Source of the DNA: Macrostomum hystrix
Lineage: Eukaryota; Platyhelminthes; Macrostomidae
DNA: 64,000 bases
NCBI GenBank assembly: GCA_950097015.1
Contig: CATNEN010000005.1
Coordinates: 1-64,000 of the forward strand
Direction: 5' to 3'
A program made the translations under genes and the position numbers. Below, piece after piece: positions 47,671-58,895 of the stretch (position 1 is the stretch's first letter; every line of letters begins with the position of its first letter). The notes under the pieces are model-generated. The model was not told where the DNA came from. It saw nothing but the letters and a program-made list of their open reading frames with translations, and did not search any database.

Positions 47671-48003
47671 TCTTCTTATATACTAAAAATGAAAATCTTG
47701 TATGTAGGCACTTGACTAGCTCACAAATGGCTCAACCGATTTTCACAATTCTTTAACCAAAAGATCATAATTCACAAATGGTCCAAAATTGGTACAAATA
47801 CTTTTATTAAGATTAATTACATTGCGAAAGGGATTAAATAATACAAAACTATTTTAAATAGGCTTTTCTAATGTATTCTTGTTTTCAGCTTGTGCACAGT
47901 GAAGCTCCAGTGCCAATTTTAATGATTGCATCAGAGCCAGTTTTGATAACACACTGATAAGAACTCAAGGGAGTCTACCCAGATGGTAACAAAAGCTGGC
48001 TAG
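47671..48003 (+). mobile_element. Short Helitron-like element (333 bp)
   Basis: It starts A|TCTTCTTATATACTAAAAA and ends AAAAGCTGGCTAG|T, the expected A/T insertion context with 5' TC and 3' CTRR. The 5' 200 bp are homologous to 3849-4050 (shared GGCTCAACCGATTTTCA, ACCAAAAGAT and TTTTATTAAG). It lacks the minisatellites of the long copies. The 3' hairpin is weak. Confidence 0.6.
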
Positions 48004-48357
48004 TATGGTACTCAAAAGCTTTCTTTATTTAGTATACTGTATACTTAGTATACTAATATACTTAGTATATTATAGTCAATTAGTATACAGTATACTTATA
48101 AGTCTACTTATCAACACACAGCAATTCTTATTTGCCAAAATCAAAATTAATATTTTCTTTCACAGAGCTTAAAAATTAAAGCCTTCAAATTCATAAGCTT
48201 GTTCTTGAATTAAAGAAAGGCAGGAGGTCTTGTTTTACAAGACAAAAATAGAATGTTGCATTTTTGTTTTGATTTTTTTTTCATTTTGAAATAGTACCAA
48301 CTTTAATAGTGGAATTTTAATTTGTGTTTATACATCAAGCCACATCACTTTAGAATG

Positions 48358-49136
48358 GGATTCCATGCATTTCGGTGACAGGGCTTTTCGGTACAGTGCA
48401 TTTTGGTACCAGTCAGTGCTTTTCGGTACCACTGAATTATAGTAGTAGTTTTAGTGGTAGTAGTAGATATTTTGGCACAGGTAAACAACCTGCTAAGCCA
48501 AAATGATACACTAATATCGATTGATGCAATACTAGAAAAATGGAATGGTGCAAATGATAGTAGTGTCTCTAAAAATAAGCACAATAGGAACAAATAATGG
48601 GAGCTGATCACGGAACAAAATTAGCTATTCCGTGAACATATTAACATTCTGAAACATGATTTTGACATAAGGGATTTTTCATGACCAGCTACTATAAGTA
48701 GAAGTTCTGGCGAATGAAATATGATAAATCTAGAGTCCATGTGGACTGTTTTCTGTGTAGCGTACAACTTTGTGCAACTTTGTGCATGGACAATTGACAA
48801 TTTAAGGCATTGAGTGTCGTTACTAAACAGGAAAATCTTGTAACTGTATATGTACTGGAACGTTGCAGTACATTGTATTTCAGCAATGTCTTTTTGTTGT
48901 TCTTGTTAAAATATTAAAATATTGTCGTTAAAATATACCGTTAAAATATGTATTCACACGAATACAAACAGGGGAGCTAGTATAGTCTTTACTCTTTAAT
49001 GCTTGACTATTTAAGGCACCGTTCGAAAAGCAGGTACCGAAATGCACTGTACCGAAAATTTAGTCACCAAAAAAGCACTGACTGGTACCGAAATGCACTG
49101 TACTGAAAAGCCCTGTCACCGAAATGCCTGGCACCC
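48358..49136. mobile_element. 779-bp inverted-repeat DNA transposon with 8-bp target duplication
   Basis: It is flanked by the direct repeat TTAGAATG at 48350-48357 and 49137-49144. The ends are inverted repeats of about 65 bp: GCATTTCGGTGACAGGGCTT near the left end, and its reverse complement near the right end, plus several CGGTACC/GGTACCG repeats. There is no transposase frame. An 8-bp duplication is typical of hAT and P superfamilies. This looks like a non-autonomous member. Confidence 0.78.
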
Positions 49137-49149
49137 TTAGAATGTTATG

Positions 49150-51320
49150 TATGTAATTGTTTTTCTTGAGCATAGGGTTCTTACAGACAAACAAGACTAG
49201 CTGCAAAGCTGAAATATACAATTATTATTGCCTTTGCTCATTACCTTAGACCTGAATTACTCTAGACTTGTTTAAACAACTATAAACAGATTTTTACCTT
49301 CAAGCTAGTTCCTGTTTTTACTTTGTCATACCAAATTTTTTAAGTATAATTGCAAAGCAAACTGCAACATTACCCAAAACTATAGTATGGCAAGGGCTAA
49401 CCCCATCTTCTATCATACAAAATAAGGGCTAAGACTAAGCTAAAGTAGCACTAACCACTACTTGCCTATTTATGATGGATTGCATGATAAGATCAGATAG
49501 ATTCAGTCAAATAATAAAAATTTCTAACATGTAAATGACGTTTTTACAAATAAGTAAAAGTACACGATAAAAACATGCTATACTATTCGCTGAAAATTGT
49601 GACACAAATGCTAGCTAAACTTATGGTGCTGTTAATACTTGCAGAGCGTAATAAAACACTTCCAAATAAAAACTGCACATTTAAAATCTTTTTGAAAGAC
49701 AAAATATAAAAAATTTAACATTTTAAGAGCAATTTCGTCTATTCGACTAAATGGACACTACATAGTTGGAATATCGACTCTGTGGTGGTGAAGTACAAAC
49801 ACAAACTCGTCTTTGTCAAGATGTAAAAGCGCTCAAAGCAAAACATAAAATTCAAACTCTCAAACAGCTGATTGCAAAAGTTGCGTTTATTATTAGTTTA
49901 TGAAATTAAATTTTATATTAAATTTTATTCAAGCTATACGAGCTGCCCTGCTTATATTGCGATTTTTCCTAAAAAAACTAACCGATTAGTTTGTTTTATT
50001 AAGTTGTCATCGCGATAATTTTGCGCGAAATTTTAAATTCATGCGTCGCCGAAATTGATCTAGTATATCGAAATAGGAACTACATGCTCATTTATGCCCA
50101 TCTAGTGATATGATTTTTTTGTAAGTAAAGTGGCACTTATAGTTATAAACCCTTACTAAAATGAAAAAAATCTTTTTCTTTCAAAACTGCAAGTAGTACC
50201 TGTTTTTAGTCAGATCGATTTCTTTTTACTATTATATCAGTGATAAGCGTACGTTGTACGAACTTTGAGCTAATATTCAGTTTTTTATACAGAATTTCAA
50301 ACGAGCAGAGATTACTGAATAAACTTTAAATATGGGGCTTTACCTTGGTGCTAGCACTTTTTTCTATATTTATCAAGCTATACAGAAAAATAAAAATTAG
50401 TTCGAGATAACCTTTGCTCCTCCCGGGTAGAATAAACTTGATAGGTCGCCTTAGTGAAATCTTTGAATTTTCATGCATACTTTCTTAGCGTTGTTTAGCT
50501 GCACTTTATATGAAAATTTTTTGTTGAAAAATATTTACTGAGTTTACACTTTTTGACAAGCGTAGCAATTTAGGTATGGAGAAGTAAGCGTCTAGTTACA
50601 GAGAAAATCAGTGGAGCTTTTGCGAGGCAGCAAATTATATATCATGTCATAAAAATACAGAGAAATTTATCTCTTAAATTTTTTGAGACTATTTGAGTCT
50701 CAGGGAGCAATATGGTTTAAGAAGAAGGTTAAAAGTACTCGTAAATTTCTGAAGACGCAAATAGTATGGCATGCATATCTAAGAGTACTGAGCAATTTAA
50801 TTAAGCTAATGTTACAAGCATAAAGTAGAGGCCAATCTTATGAACGTTTTAAGTCGCACATTAAAAATTTAGCTACAACAAAAATACCAAAGCAAGACAA
50901 TATTTGACAATTTCAAGGACTAAAAAGCAAGTTGAATTTGGAAGAACAAAGCGAATTCCAAATAAAAATAGCGCAGCTAATCTATAAAACATCGTTAGCA
51001 TCTTCTGTTGTTTAGTTCATCCTCTTTGTTGCTCAGTTGTCTCAAAATGTACACCGACATGCAGGTAAACTAAAATTATTAGTTCGATTATCAAAACTAC
51101 TAAAAAATGAAAATCCTTTTGAACTAGTAAATTTAGTCTTTCTTGGACTTTTTTGCACCAAAATCTATAAACATATTCACAAAAAAAAAATTTAATGTGG
51201 CAGGCAAAAGTGAAAAGTTATATATCTCTTTCTCTTTTTGCTATTATTTTTCATAGAACGACTGAAAAGCGAAACGAAACTTATTTAGAATTTGTCATAG
51301 ACGTTGCATCTTCTTAAGTA
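49150..51320. other. AT-rich intergenic sequence, no gene seen
   Basis: No exon, RNA gene or repeat array recognised. Confidence 0.45.
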
Positions 51321-51324
51321 TAGA

Positions 51325-51463
51325 ATAATACCCCCTGATTTCGTTTCTTTGGCCTAGGAAAGGCTGAGGACGCGTTTCTTGGCCGAGGCGAAGCCGAGGC
51401 CCAGAAGCGCTGTTCGAAGCCGTTCCAAGGCCATAGACAACGATTTCAGGGGGGTATTATAGT
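51325..51463. mobile_element. Small foldback element 1
   Basis: The left end AATAATACCCCCTGATTTCG and the right end, read on the other strand as TAATACCCCCCTGAAATCG, form imperfect inverted repeats of about 35 bp around a short GC-rich core. The right-end motif is repeated once more at 51468-51486. Confidence 0.5.
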
Positions 51464-51490
51464 ATAAGTATCAGGGGGGTATTATATATA

Positions 51491-51646
51491 TTTAATCCTA
51501 AAGCTTGGCCCGGCTCACGAGATTGCAAACCTAAAACTGTTTACAGCAACTGTGACCATAGACTATATGTTTAATTGGCCTAGGCCGATTAAATAATAAA
51601 TGCACAGAATTAATAGCCAATAGGCCGGGCCAAGCTGGGGATTAAA
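51491..51646. mobile_element. Small foldback element 2
   Basis: The left end TTTAATCCTAAAGCTTGGCC and the right end, on the other strand TTTAATCCCCAGCTTGGCCC, are inverted repeats of about 25 bp. Confidence 0.5.
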
Positions 51647-51724
51647 TATTCATTCTTTGTATCCATTTTTAGATTTTTATTTTATCTAAAATTATTTTGT
51701 TAGCCCTTACATAAAGGAACATCA

Positions 51725-51730
51725 TTTATT
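51725..51730 (-). terminator. Candidate polyadenylation signal of SFK-1
   Basis: AATAAA on the minus strand, about 420 nt past the SFK-1 stop codon. It is only a motif match. Confidence 0.3.
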
Positions 51731-52148
51731 TTACTACCTTTGCGCCTAAAAGGGTACTCTTTTGTTTTCCTATTTTGATACACAAATGAAACATAAGTCA
51801 ATTCAAATTCAAATTGGGCTAATGGTTCCTGATAGTTGCCGTGTAGAAATTGGTATGCTCGATTATAAACTATAATAATTCTAGGAGTGGACAACTGAAA
51901 CAGGATTATATGTGACGTGTGAATTTTGGGACTAAATGCACTTTAGACCTCCTCGATTTTCCGTTTGATTTTTCGCAGTTCAATAGTGACATGGGCCCCT
52001 GTCAGAAGAACTCACAACACTTGAGTAGACAGCTATGCCTCAGCCAAACTGTTTAAGCCTATCATAGTATTCGTAATCGTTAGGAATCATAAGAGATTGA
52101 TGAAGGAGACATCAAAGGAGAGGCGAAGGGAGACGCAACCAGCAGTGG

Positions 52149-52973
52149 TCACCGAAGGCCACTGAGACTGTACTCGCTCGGCCGCCGGCCGCTGCCACCG
52201 ATGCCAACTTCGCCTAGAGGCGGCGCGTAGGTCTTAAATATGGCGCTCAATTGTTCAAAGCTCGGCCGCTCAGCCGGGTTGGCCATCCAGCAGAGAAGCA
52301 TGAGGTCGTACAGATAGTCGTCACATTCTACACCGTCCAGACTTTTTGGATTATCCATTCGGTAGCCTTCGGATACCATCAGTATGATATCCTTATTAGG
52401 CAGGTGTTTGTACGGCAAGTCGCCCCTGGTGACAATTTCATAGAGCAGAACACCGAACGACCACACATCGGACTCGGTGGTGAATCGCTTGGTCTTGGCG
52501 GCTTCGGGGGCCGTCCAACGAACAGGAAACCGAATGCGACTCTCCACATCATCGCCGCCGTTCTCAGTGGCGCTAAGGCATTTGCTAAGGCCGAAGTCGC
52601 TTACTTTGACAGTGTTGTTGTCGCTAACCAGAATGTTGGCGGCACGTAGATCGCGATGAACCACACTATTTTGAGCCAGGTAGGTCATACCGTCAGCTAT
52701 CTGGTACATCATGTCGGTCATGTCGCTGAAGGTCACCTGGCGATGCTCCCGATCGCGCCTCAGATAGTTGCTTAGCGCTCCTAGGCGCATGTACTCCGTG
52801 ATGATGTAGAAAGGCTCCTCAAGTGTGCAAACTCCCAGCAGTTGCACAACTCGCGGATGATGCAGCCGATAATGCAGCTTCGCTTCGGCCAGGAATTCCT
52901 CCTTATTCATGCTCCCTGGCTTCATGGCCTTCACTGCGACAACCACCAGGCGGCCAAGGTAGGCTTGAAACAC
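52149..52973 (-). CDS. SFK-1 exon 3 (kinase domain and tail)
   Basis: 825 nt including the stop. Acceptor CTGTCCAG. Starts VFQAYLGRLVVVAVK and runs through TEYMRLGALSNYL, VVHRDLRAANILV, SDFGLSKCLS, RFPVRWTAPEAA, SDVWSFGVLLYEI and CWMANPAERPSF to the tail PSEYSLSGLR. Confidence 0.95.
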   Translation of the reverse strand: MFQAYLGRLVVVAVKAMKPGSMNKEEFLAEAKLHYRLHHPRVVQLLGVCTLEEPFYIITEYMRLGALSNYLRRDREHRQVTFSDMTDMMYQIADGMTYLAQNSVVHRDLRAANILVSDNNTVKVSDFGLSKCLSATENGGDDVESRIRFPVRWTAPEAAKTKRFTTESDVWSFGVLLYEIVTRGDLPYKHLPNKDIILMVSEGYRMDNPKSLDGVECDDYLYDLMLLCWMANPAERPSFEQLSAIFKTYAPPLGEVGIGGSGRRPSEYSLSGLR

Positions 52974-55900
52974 CTGGACAGGAGAGATAAGCGAATAGAT
53001 TAGGCGCTAATCAAGCCTGTCATAAAAATAAAACAATAAGCAATTATGACACCTAATTAAATTGGAAACATTGGGCCATCCTGTATAATCTTTAGTTATT
53101 TAATTTTAAAGCATAGTAAATTTTCTGCGATCAACGAGGTGAAAATTAGGGCATTAAAAATCTAGCCAATTAATGACCGGCCAGAAAGGTGCGAACTGAA
53201 GAGGAAGATATAAAAAATGAAATAGCGAGATAAATTCACTTCAATTCAAGTGAAATGAGGCCTTGTTGGTGACCTTAATTTAGTCCCTATGTTGGAGGAA
53301 TGCGTGCCACACAGATCAATTAGAGGAGAGAGACTGAAAAGTAACTGCTGAACCTGGCCCCCCTGTAAGCAATTAGGCAAGTTAAAATTAGTTTAATTGG
53401 CAATCTCGTCTCTCTGCTGATATAAATCTATACCTTTATATGCATGCCAAAATTTTACTGCTTTAGCAAGTGGACTACGTACATAGTGACCTGATCACCC
53501 AAATTTTCAAGGACTCTAGAAGGACACACAGGGCGGCACACAGGTGAAACGGAGAGGGAGAGACAGAAGGGTATCATAAATATTTGATTGCAAGTTGGTC
53601 TCGTCTCGTGTGTCCTTACCCAATAAGCCAATGTTATAAGCAAGCCAGATATTGACACTGTTAAAGCTTGTGACTTACGAGTAGCAGCAGAAAGCCTCCT
53701 TAAAATCGTAAAAGCCTGAACCCAGCGTAAACAGAGTCTTGCACTAAAATAACCCTTTGGAAAGGATTCTTCAGCAGTGTTGGGCGCGTTAGTCGTTACT
53801 ATAGTTACCAATTTGGTAACGATCGTTACTTTTTTCCAATGTTACTTTTTTTCGCGTTACCACGGGCTGGTAACGAAAATGATAACGAGTCGTTACCAAC
53901 AGTGTGCAATTCCCGTTACCTGTTTTCGTTAACAGTTTCCGAAAAAAATTATAATACATTAGCAGCCCTGTAAATTATTTCTTTTGTTGCATTAAAAACG
54001 TTTTGAATTGTATTTTTTCGAATTACTAGTACTTATTTTTTTACATTGATTTTACATTTTCAATTCATTTTGATTAGAAATTTTTTGTTTTTGTTGCAAA
54101 CTCCAAATTTCGCGAAATATTGATTGCTCAATCCATAGACTGACTACAGTCAGTTACTTTACTCTGAGGATTAATCATCATTAATCATCAATATTATCAA
54201 TCTAATCTAAAATCTTCATGTGATCTCATGGCAACTAAACCCAAGCGAAATGGTCAAGATCAGTGAGATAATTATAACGGAGTCTAAAAAAGTGGACGAT
54301 GTTAAAGACAACAGCACATTATATGAGTAATGACCGATAAACAAAGTTACACATATTTATAACATGCTTGTGTAAAAAAATAGCAGATTTATGGCAAAAG
54401 TGTAAAAACAGAAAGTAACTATTAAAAGTAACGACCGCTACTATTTTTAGTATTTTTTCGTCACCCAATTACTCCGTTATTAAATGATTACCGCTATCGC
54501 ATTTACTTTTTTGGTATCGCCTCTAAAACATATTAATTGTTTTACTTTTGGTTATCTGCAAAATTTCTTGCTTGAATCTCGTTTGAATCTCGGCTAAACC
54601 AGAACTGGGGGATAATCGTCAACTGGGGGATCATGGTAAACTGGGGGATCATTGTCAACTGGAGGATCATCGACTTTGTGCATTGGTAAGGCCCTCTTAA
54701 AGCAATGATAAGTTTCAAAGAAAGAGAATATTTATTACAAAATGAAAATAAGTAACGAGGCTTCCCACTTTTCTTTGAAACAAGGATGGAATCCAAATGT
54801 GTAAAATGAAGCTATCTTCGTTACATAATAGGAGTAGTAAAAAGTGCAGGAGAACTGCGGGCAATGGCACATCATTTGGTGACACTAGACCCGCAGCCAG
54901 CGAGGAGGCAATTCTGCCCATTTCGCTGACTCCTGAGCCCACATGCACACAGATACCGTACACAGGCACACACTTACACGGGTGTGTACATCTGCCCTGA
55001 ATTTCTCATCGTCAGGCAGTGTACACTCTCACTGTGCCTTGGATGTTGGCCCTCAAGGGCGTAAATTGCAGGACAAGCCCTCAAAGCCTTCTCTCCGCGG
55101 CTGCGCCCCAAATGAATGTGGCCTCGCCGTGGAATCGAACTTAAGGACCGTGGTACGAGAGGCAAACGCGTTAACCGCTCTGCCACCGACCCCCTGTATC
55201 TTCAATACGTATTTTCTATTTTAAATGTTATCTGATATAATACGTACGTTAATGAAGTCAACACTTCAACGTTTTTAGTACACTAAATAAAGACTTGTTT
55301 CTTTAGCAGTGACATTATACATACGCTCGTAAAATCTTAGCATTTCTGACAGGTTCTAAAGTGCCTAGTAATAGATACTTGAGGGCAAGGCGGAATTTTA
55401 AAGTTCCCATTTTAACACAGCTTGCTAGCTGTACTTAGAATATATCACTACACTTTATCAGTCAGAACATCCGCACTTCTGCATCTGTGGAACCTTGTTT
55501 ACAATTTTTATCGACGAAACTATTCTACAATTTCATGCGAAATCTTAAGTGCATTCAATAAACTCGAGAATTAGCAGTAAAACCGCAACAACCTACTGTC
55601 CCATCTAACACCCACTTTCCATAGTCTTATATTTTGCATGCCACATCTCTCCCGTGTCTCATCTCTCCCGTGTCTCATCTCTCCCGTGTCTCATCTCTCC
55701 CGTGTCTCATCTTCTCCCGTGTCCCATCTTTCCTGTGTCTCATCCCTCCCGTGTCTCATCTCTCCCGTGTCTCATCTCTCCCGTGTCTCATCTCTCCCGT
55801 GTCTCATCTCTCCCGTGTCTCATCTCTCCCGTGTCTCATCTCTCCCGTGTCTCATATCTCCCGTGTCTCATCTTCTCCCGTGTCTCATCTCTCCCGTGTC

Positions 55901-57654
55901 TCATCTTCTCCCGTGTCTCATCTTCTCCCGTGTCTCATCTCTCCCGTGTCTCATCTCTCCCGTGTCTCATCTCTCCCGTGTCTCATCTCTCCCGTGTCCC
56001 ATCTCTCCCGTGTCTCATCTCTCCCGTGTCTCATCTCTCCCGTGTCTCATCTCTCCCGTGTCTCATCTATTAAGGCCCGCTGTCGTCTCTCGGATTCCGT
56101 CTTTGGTTGTTGGAGCGATAAGTTTGGCGTGCTTTAAACTATAGTGACAGTCAGAGCCAGCTGTATAAAAAGGCAGCAGACTCACCTCCCCGAACGAGCC
56201 GTGGCCCAGCGCTTGCAGCAAAGTGAGCGACTGTCGGTTGACTTCGAAGTCGCGCAGTTGACAAGGCGGCATCCAACGCCTGGGACAGGGCTCGCTTAGA
56301 CTACAGCAGAGACCGTCAGGTTGGCGACGATAATGCTCGAGGAGCTCCATCACTGAAGCGAAGCAGGCTCTGGGGTCGACGAAGTAGCCGTCCTTGCCTT
56401 CGCGAACCATGTAGTGCTTGACTAGGATTCGGCGGGCCTGAACTGGGCCTGAATCTGGGAATGGCGTTTAAAAGAATTCAGCGCATTTCAAGACATAACA
56501 GCAATTGGATTGCGCTGGAATATTACTCAGAAAAAGTTAATGTATTGAATCTTATGGACAAGCACGGGAGAGATGAGACACGGGAGAGATGAGACACGGG
56601 AGAGATGAGACACGGGAGAGATGAGACACGGGAGAGATGAGACACGGGAGAGATGAGACACGGGAGAGATGAGACACGGGAGAAATGAGACACGGGAGAG
56701 ATGAGACACGGGAGAGATGAGACACGGGAGAGATGAGACATGGGAGAGATGAGACACTGGAGAGATGAGACACGGGGGAGATGGGACACGGGAGAGAGGA
56801 GACACTGGGTAGATGAGACAGGGGGAAGATGTCCCTGGGTATCGATTGCTCAGATTCAACAACACAAGGAAGGCAATTCACTCACCTCCAGCACCACTGT
56901 CTCTGCCACTGTCATTCCCATTGACTGTCTCGCTGGCTTTGGCGTCGGGTGCAGCCTGGGCGCCCGGTGGAAGCTCTTCGTTTCGAACACTGAGGGTAAT
57001 CCTGGCCTGGCCCTGGGCCTGGTGGCACGGCCGCAGCATGTAGGTGCCTCTGGACAGGCCTGGCAGCATGAGATTCCGTTCAGCCTCACGCCGGTCCAAA
57101 TCGAACCAGCACTCGAGCGAGCTCGGACTACCGTCCAGCACCTGCACATAGTTGTGGGGCACGTAGCCGGCCTGATTGGTTCGCAGATTCCTGGCCAGCA
57201 GCCAGGCGGCGTCTGTGGAATCCAGCAGCTGCAGAATGTCACCCTTGCGAAACGACATATCGCCTTCCACTTGAGCTTCGAATGAGAACAGAGCGCGTAG
57301 CTTCTCGGAGCCTGCGGCCGCCTCTGCGGAGGCTATCGAGGTGGAAGACGACGGAGGCTGCTGCTGCTGCGGCTGCTGTTGCTGCTTCTGAGTCAACTGA
57401 GTGGGTGTTGAAATCAGCGCTAATTGACCATGCGGCGCGGAAGCGGAAGGATGCAACTGCCTACGCTGGTCGGTCAGGGACACTGATGAATTCGTCTGAC
57501 CCACAAGATCGATACGGCCGCCGACTATGTGTTCGATGAAGACTGACGCCTGCTGCTGCTGCTGCTGCTGCTGAGGCAACGGTTCCGAAAGTCGTCGCTC
57601 AAAGCCGCCAGATTTTTTCTTAGGCTTGCCGAGTTTCGAAGCATTTTTGCCCAT
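52149..57654 (-). CDS. Src-family tyrosine kinase SFK-1 (whole gene)
   Basis: A cytoplasmic, membrane-anchored tyrosine kinase of 618 aa from three exons (56886-57654, 56186-56448, 52149-52973). MGKNAS is an N-myristoylation start, followed by basic residues. A Q-rich unique region spans residues 27-100, SH3 about 119-173, SH2 about 183-297 with Arg208 in TYMLRPC and a 30-residue Gly/Asp/Ser insert at the first intron, and the kinase domain about 330-590. The kinase has GHGSFGEV, VAVK Lys359, Glu374, HRDLRAAN (Asp452), DFG (Asp470) and WTAPEAA. The activation loop (KCLSATENGGDDVESRIR) has no tyrosine where Src has EDNEY. The tail has Tyr612 (PSEYSL), possibly the Csk-type site. Neighbour and paralogue: SFK-2. 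Confidence 0.93.
53773..54535. mobile_element. hAT-like relic
   Basis: It begins CAGTGTTGGGCGCGTTAG, with many GTTAC/GTAAC motifs to about 53910 and again at 54412-54510. The CAGTGTTGGG end with GTAACG-rich subterminal sequence is a widespread hAT non-autonomous type. I could not find a clean right end or target duplication. Confidence 0.4.
54572..54675 (+). mobile_element. Fragment of the Helitron-like element (array junction)
   Basis: It contains GGCTAAACCAGAACTGG followed by four units of the 18-bp repeat (GATAATCGTCAACTGGGG type), the same 23-bp to 18-bp junction as at 12465-12530. This is a small copy lacking the expanded arrays, within SFK-1 intron 2. Confidence 0.65.
54838..55197 (-). 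mobile_element. tRNA-derived SINE (family A), copy a
   Basis: The head on the minus strand reads GGTGGCAGAGCGGTTAACGC (box A-like) and TTAAGTTCGATTCCACGG (box B). The body contains CTTGAGGGCCAACATCCAAG. The near-identical copy b lies at 61726-62083; fragments are at 58390-58480 and 59378-59505. Confidence 0.75.
55634..56074 (+). repeat. 16-bp minisatellite in SFK-1 intron 2
   Basis: About 27 units of CTCATCTCTCCCGTGT. This is the reverse complement of the unit in SFK-1 intron 1 and in SERCA intron 2. Confidence 0.96.
56186..56448 (-). CDS. SFK-1 exon 2 (rest of SH2, linker, glycine loop)
   Basis: 263 nt. Acceptor GATTCAG. Encodes RRILVKHYMVREGKDGYF, CFASVMELLEHYRR, the linker RDFEVNRQSLTLL (Phe in place of the linker Trp of Src) and ALGHGSFGE, ending in phase 0 at donor GTGAGT. 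Oppositely oriented copies of one 16-bp minisatellite flank it on both sides. Confidence 0.92.
56565..56825 (+). repeat. 16-bp minisatellite in SFK-1 intron 1
   Basis: About 16 units of GAGACACGGGAGAGAT, inverted relative to 55634-56074 on the other side of exon 2. Confidence 0.96.
56886..57654 (-). CDS. SFK-1 exon 1 (N-terminus, SH3, first half of SH2)
   Basis: 769 nt. MGKNASKLGKPKKK start, two polyglutamine runs, SH3 ALFSFEAQVEGDMSFRKGD to YVPHNYVQ (the usual ALYDY is ALFSF), then SH2 CWFDLDRREAERNLMLPG and RGTYMLRPC. It ends in phase 1 at donor GTGAGT. Confidence 0.93.
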
Positions 57655-58389
57655 TGCCCGCGGGAATAAACCTGTTTGCTGTTTGTTTCTGGCTCTTTAT
57701 GCTGTCTCGAAGGAAGTAGAACTAACAGTCTTAGTTGCTGCTGCTTTTAGAAGCAGAAGATTTGGCCTAGTGCGAAACAAGCTACTTTGTTCTTTACTTC
57801 TCCTTATTAACTAAATTGCTTCTGGCTGCTTGTGTAGAGAAGAAGAAAAAACACTGGAAAGCTGCACCAATAAGTATTACAGACCGTCACTCCGATTGTA
57901 GATAAAGTATTTCTCTTACCCTGCTGCACGCGCGCACAAGCAGCTAAATATCTATTCCGTACCTTTGTGCTATCGTTGCCTCATATTAAGCCATGAGCCT
58001 CAGGGCTAGGGCTAGCCATACGATTGTGAGAAGGTTGCAGTCGGGTCTTCTGTGAGGCGCGGGTTGGGCAGTTTCGTGCTGGTTTAGGGTCTGGTGTACT
58101 TCAACCATTTATTTGAATAGAAAAAGAGAGAGGGAGAGAAGGACAGGATTGAGGGTAGGGAAGAAAAATGATTGAACGTACTTTGCAATACCTTTTGGCA
58201 ATCTTAGATCTATGTTTCTATGTCCACTAACCCGTGTCTGACCGCCCCCACCCAATCTCCAGCTGTATAACAGGGGCTAGGCTTTTTGGTGCGGAGTCAA
58301 TGGAATATGCATTTTGCATGCCATGAAAAAAGACAGGTAATTTGGCAGAAAGTACACAAAGTGTAACTCTGCTTCTAAAAAGCCACTGC

Positions 58390-58480
58390 GAAATGAGACG
58401 GAGAGAAGGCTTCGGGGATTTGTTGCGCAACTTTCGCCCCATGAGGGCCAACCCCCAAGGTTACAGCGGGAGCATTCACT
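58390..58480 (+). mobile_element. SINE-A fragment, copy c
   Basis: GGAGAGAAGGCTTCGGGG and ATGAGGGCCAACCCCCAAGG match the body of family A in the opposite orientation to copies a and b. Diverged and headless. Confidence 0.55.
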
Positions 58481-58779
58481 GTCCGACCACGTGTAAGTCA
58501 GAGAATCTCTCGCAGACCCGCAGCCAGTGAAGCCCAGTTAATGTGCTGCAAACGCTAACAATGCGATTTTGAAGCGTGAACTAATATATTTAGTTATGAT
58601 GTGTTGCACCTTCTACAAACTTTAACAACGGCTGATTAACAATGTTTGCAGTCTGGAGTAAGCACGTAAAAATAAGAATGCATGGAATCTAAGCGATAAA
58701 GTATAAATTCATTTGATTTAATAGTCTAAATAACCAAGGACTCCATCAGAAGACATGCATCGATGGCTGTGCACTGAGC

Positions 58780-58895
58780 TGTTCTGTTCAACTGAAGAAA
58801 TAAGGAATTAAATGTCCTTCTTGGACTGGGATACGAACTCCCGACCTATGGGTCGAAATTCCGAAGCTCCAACCTCTAAAGTACACGCAGTGCAA
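58780..58895 (-). mobile_element. Diverged tRNA-like sequence, possible SINE head
   Basis: The minus strand has CTTTAGAGGTTGGAGC and GTCGGGAGTTCGTATCCC at tRNA-like spacing. It is unlikely to fold as a functional tRNA. Confidence 0.35.

Noticed and set aside
55125-55197. Functional tRNA gene
   Set aside because: Box A- and B-like sequences are present, but a long non-tRNA body follows and a second copy lies at about 62010-62080, so this is a SINE head.
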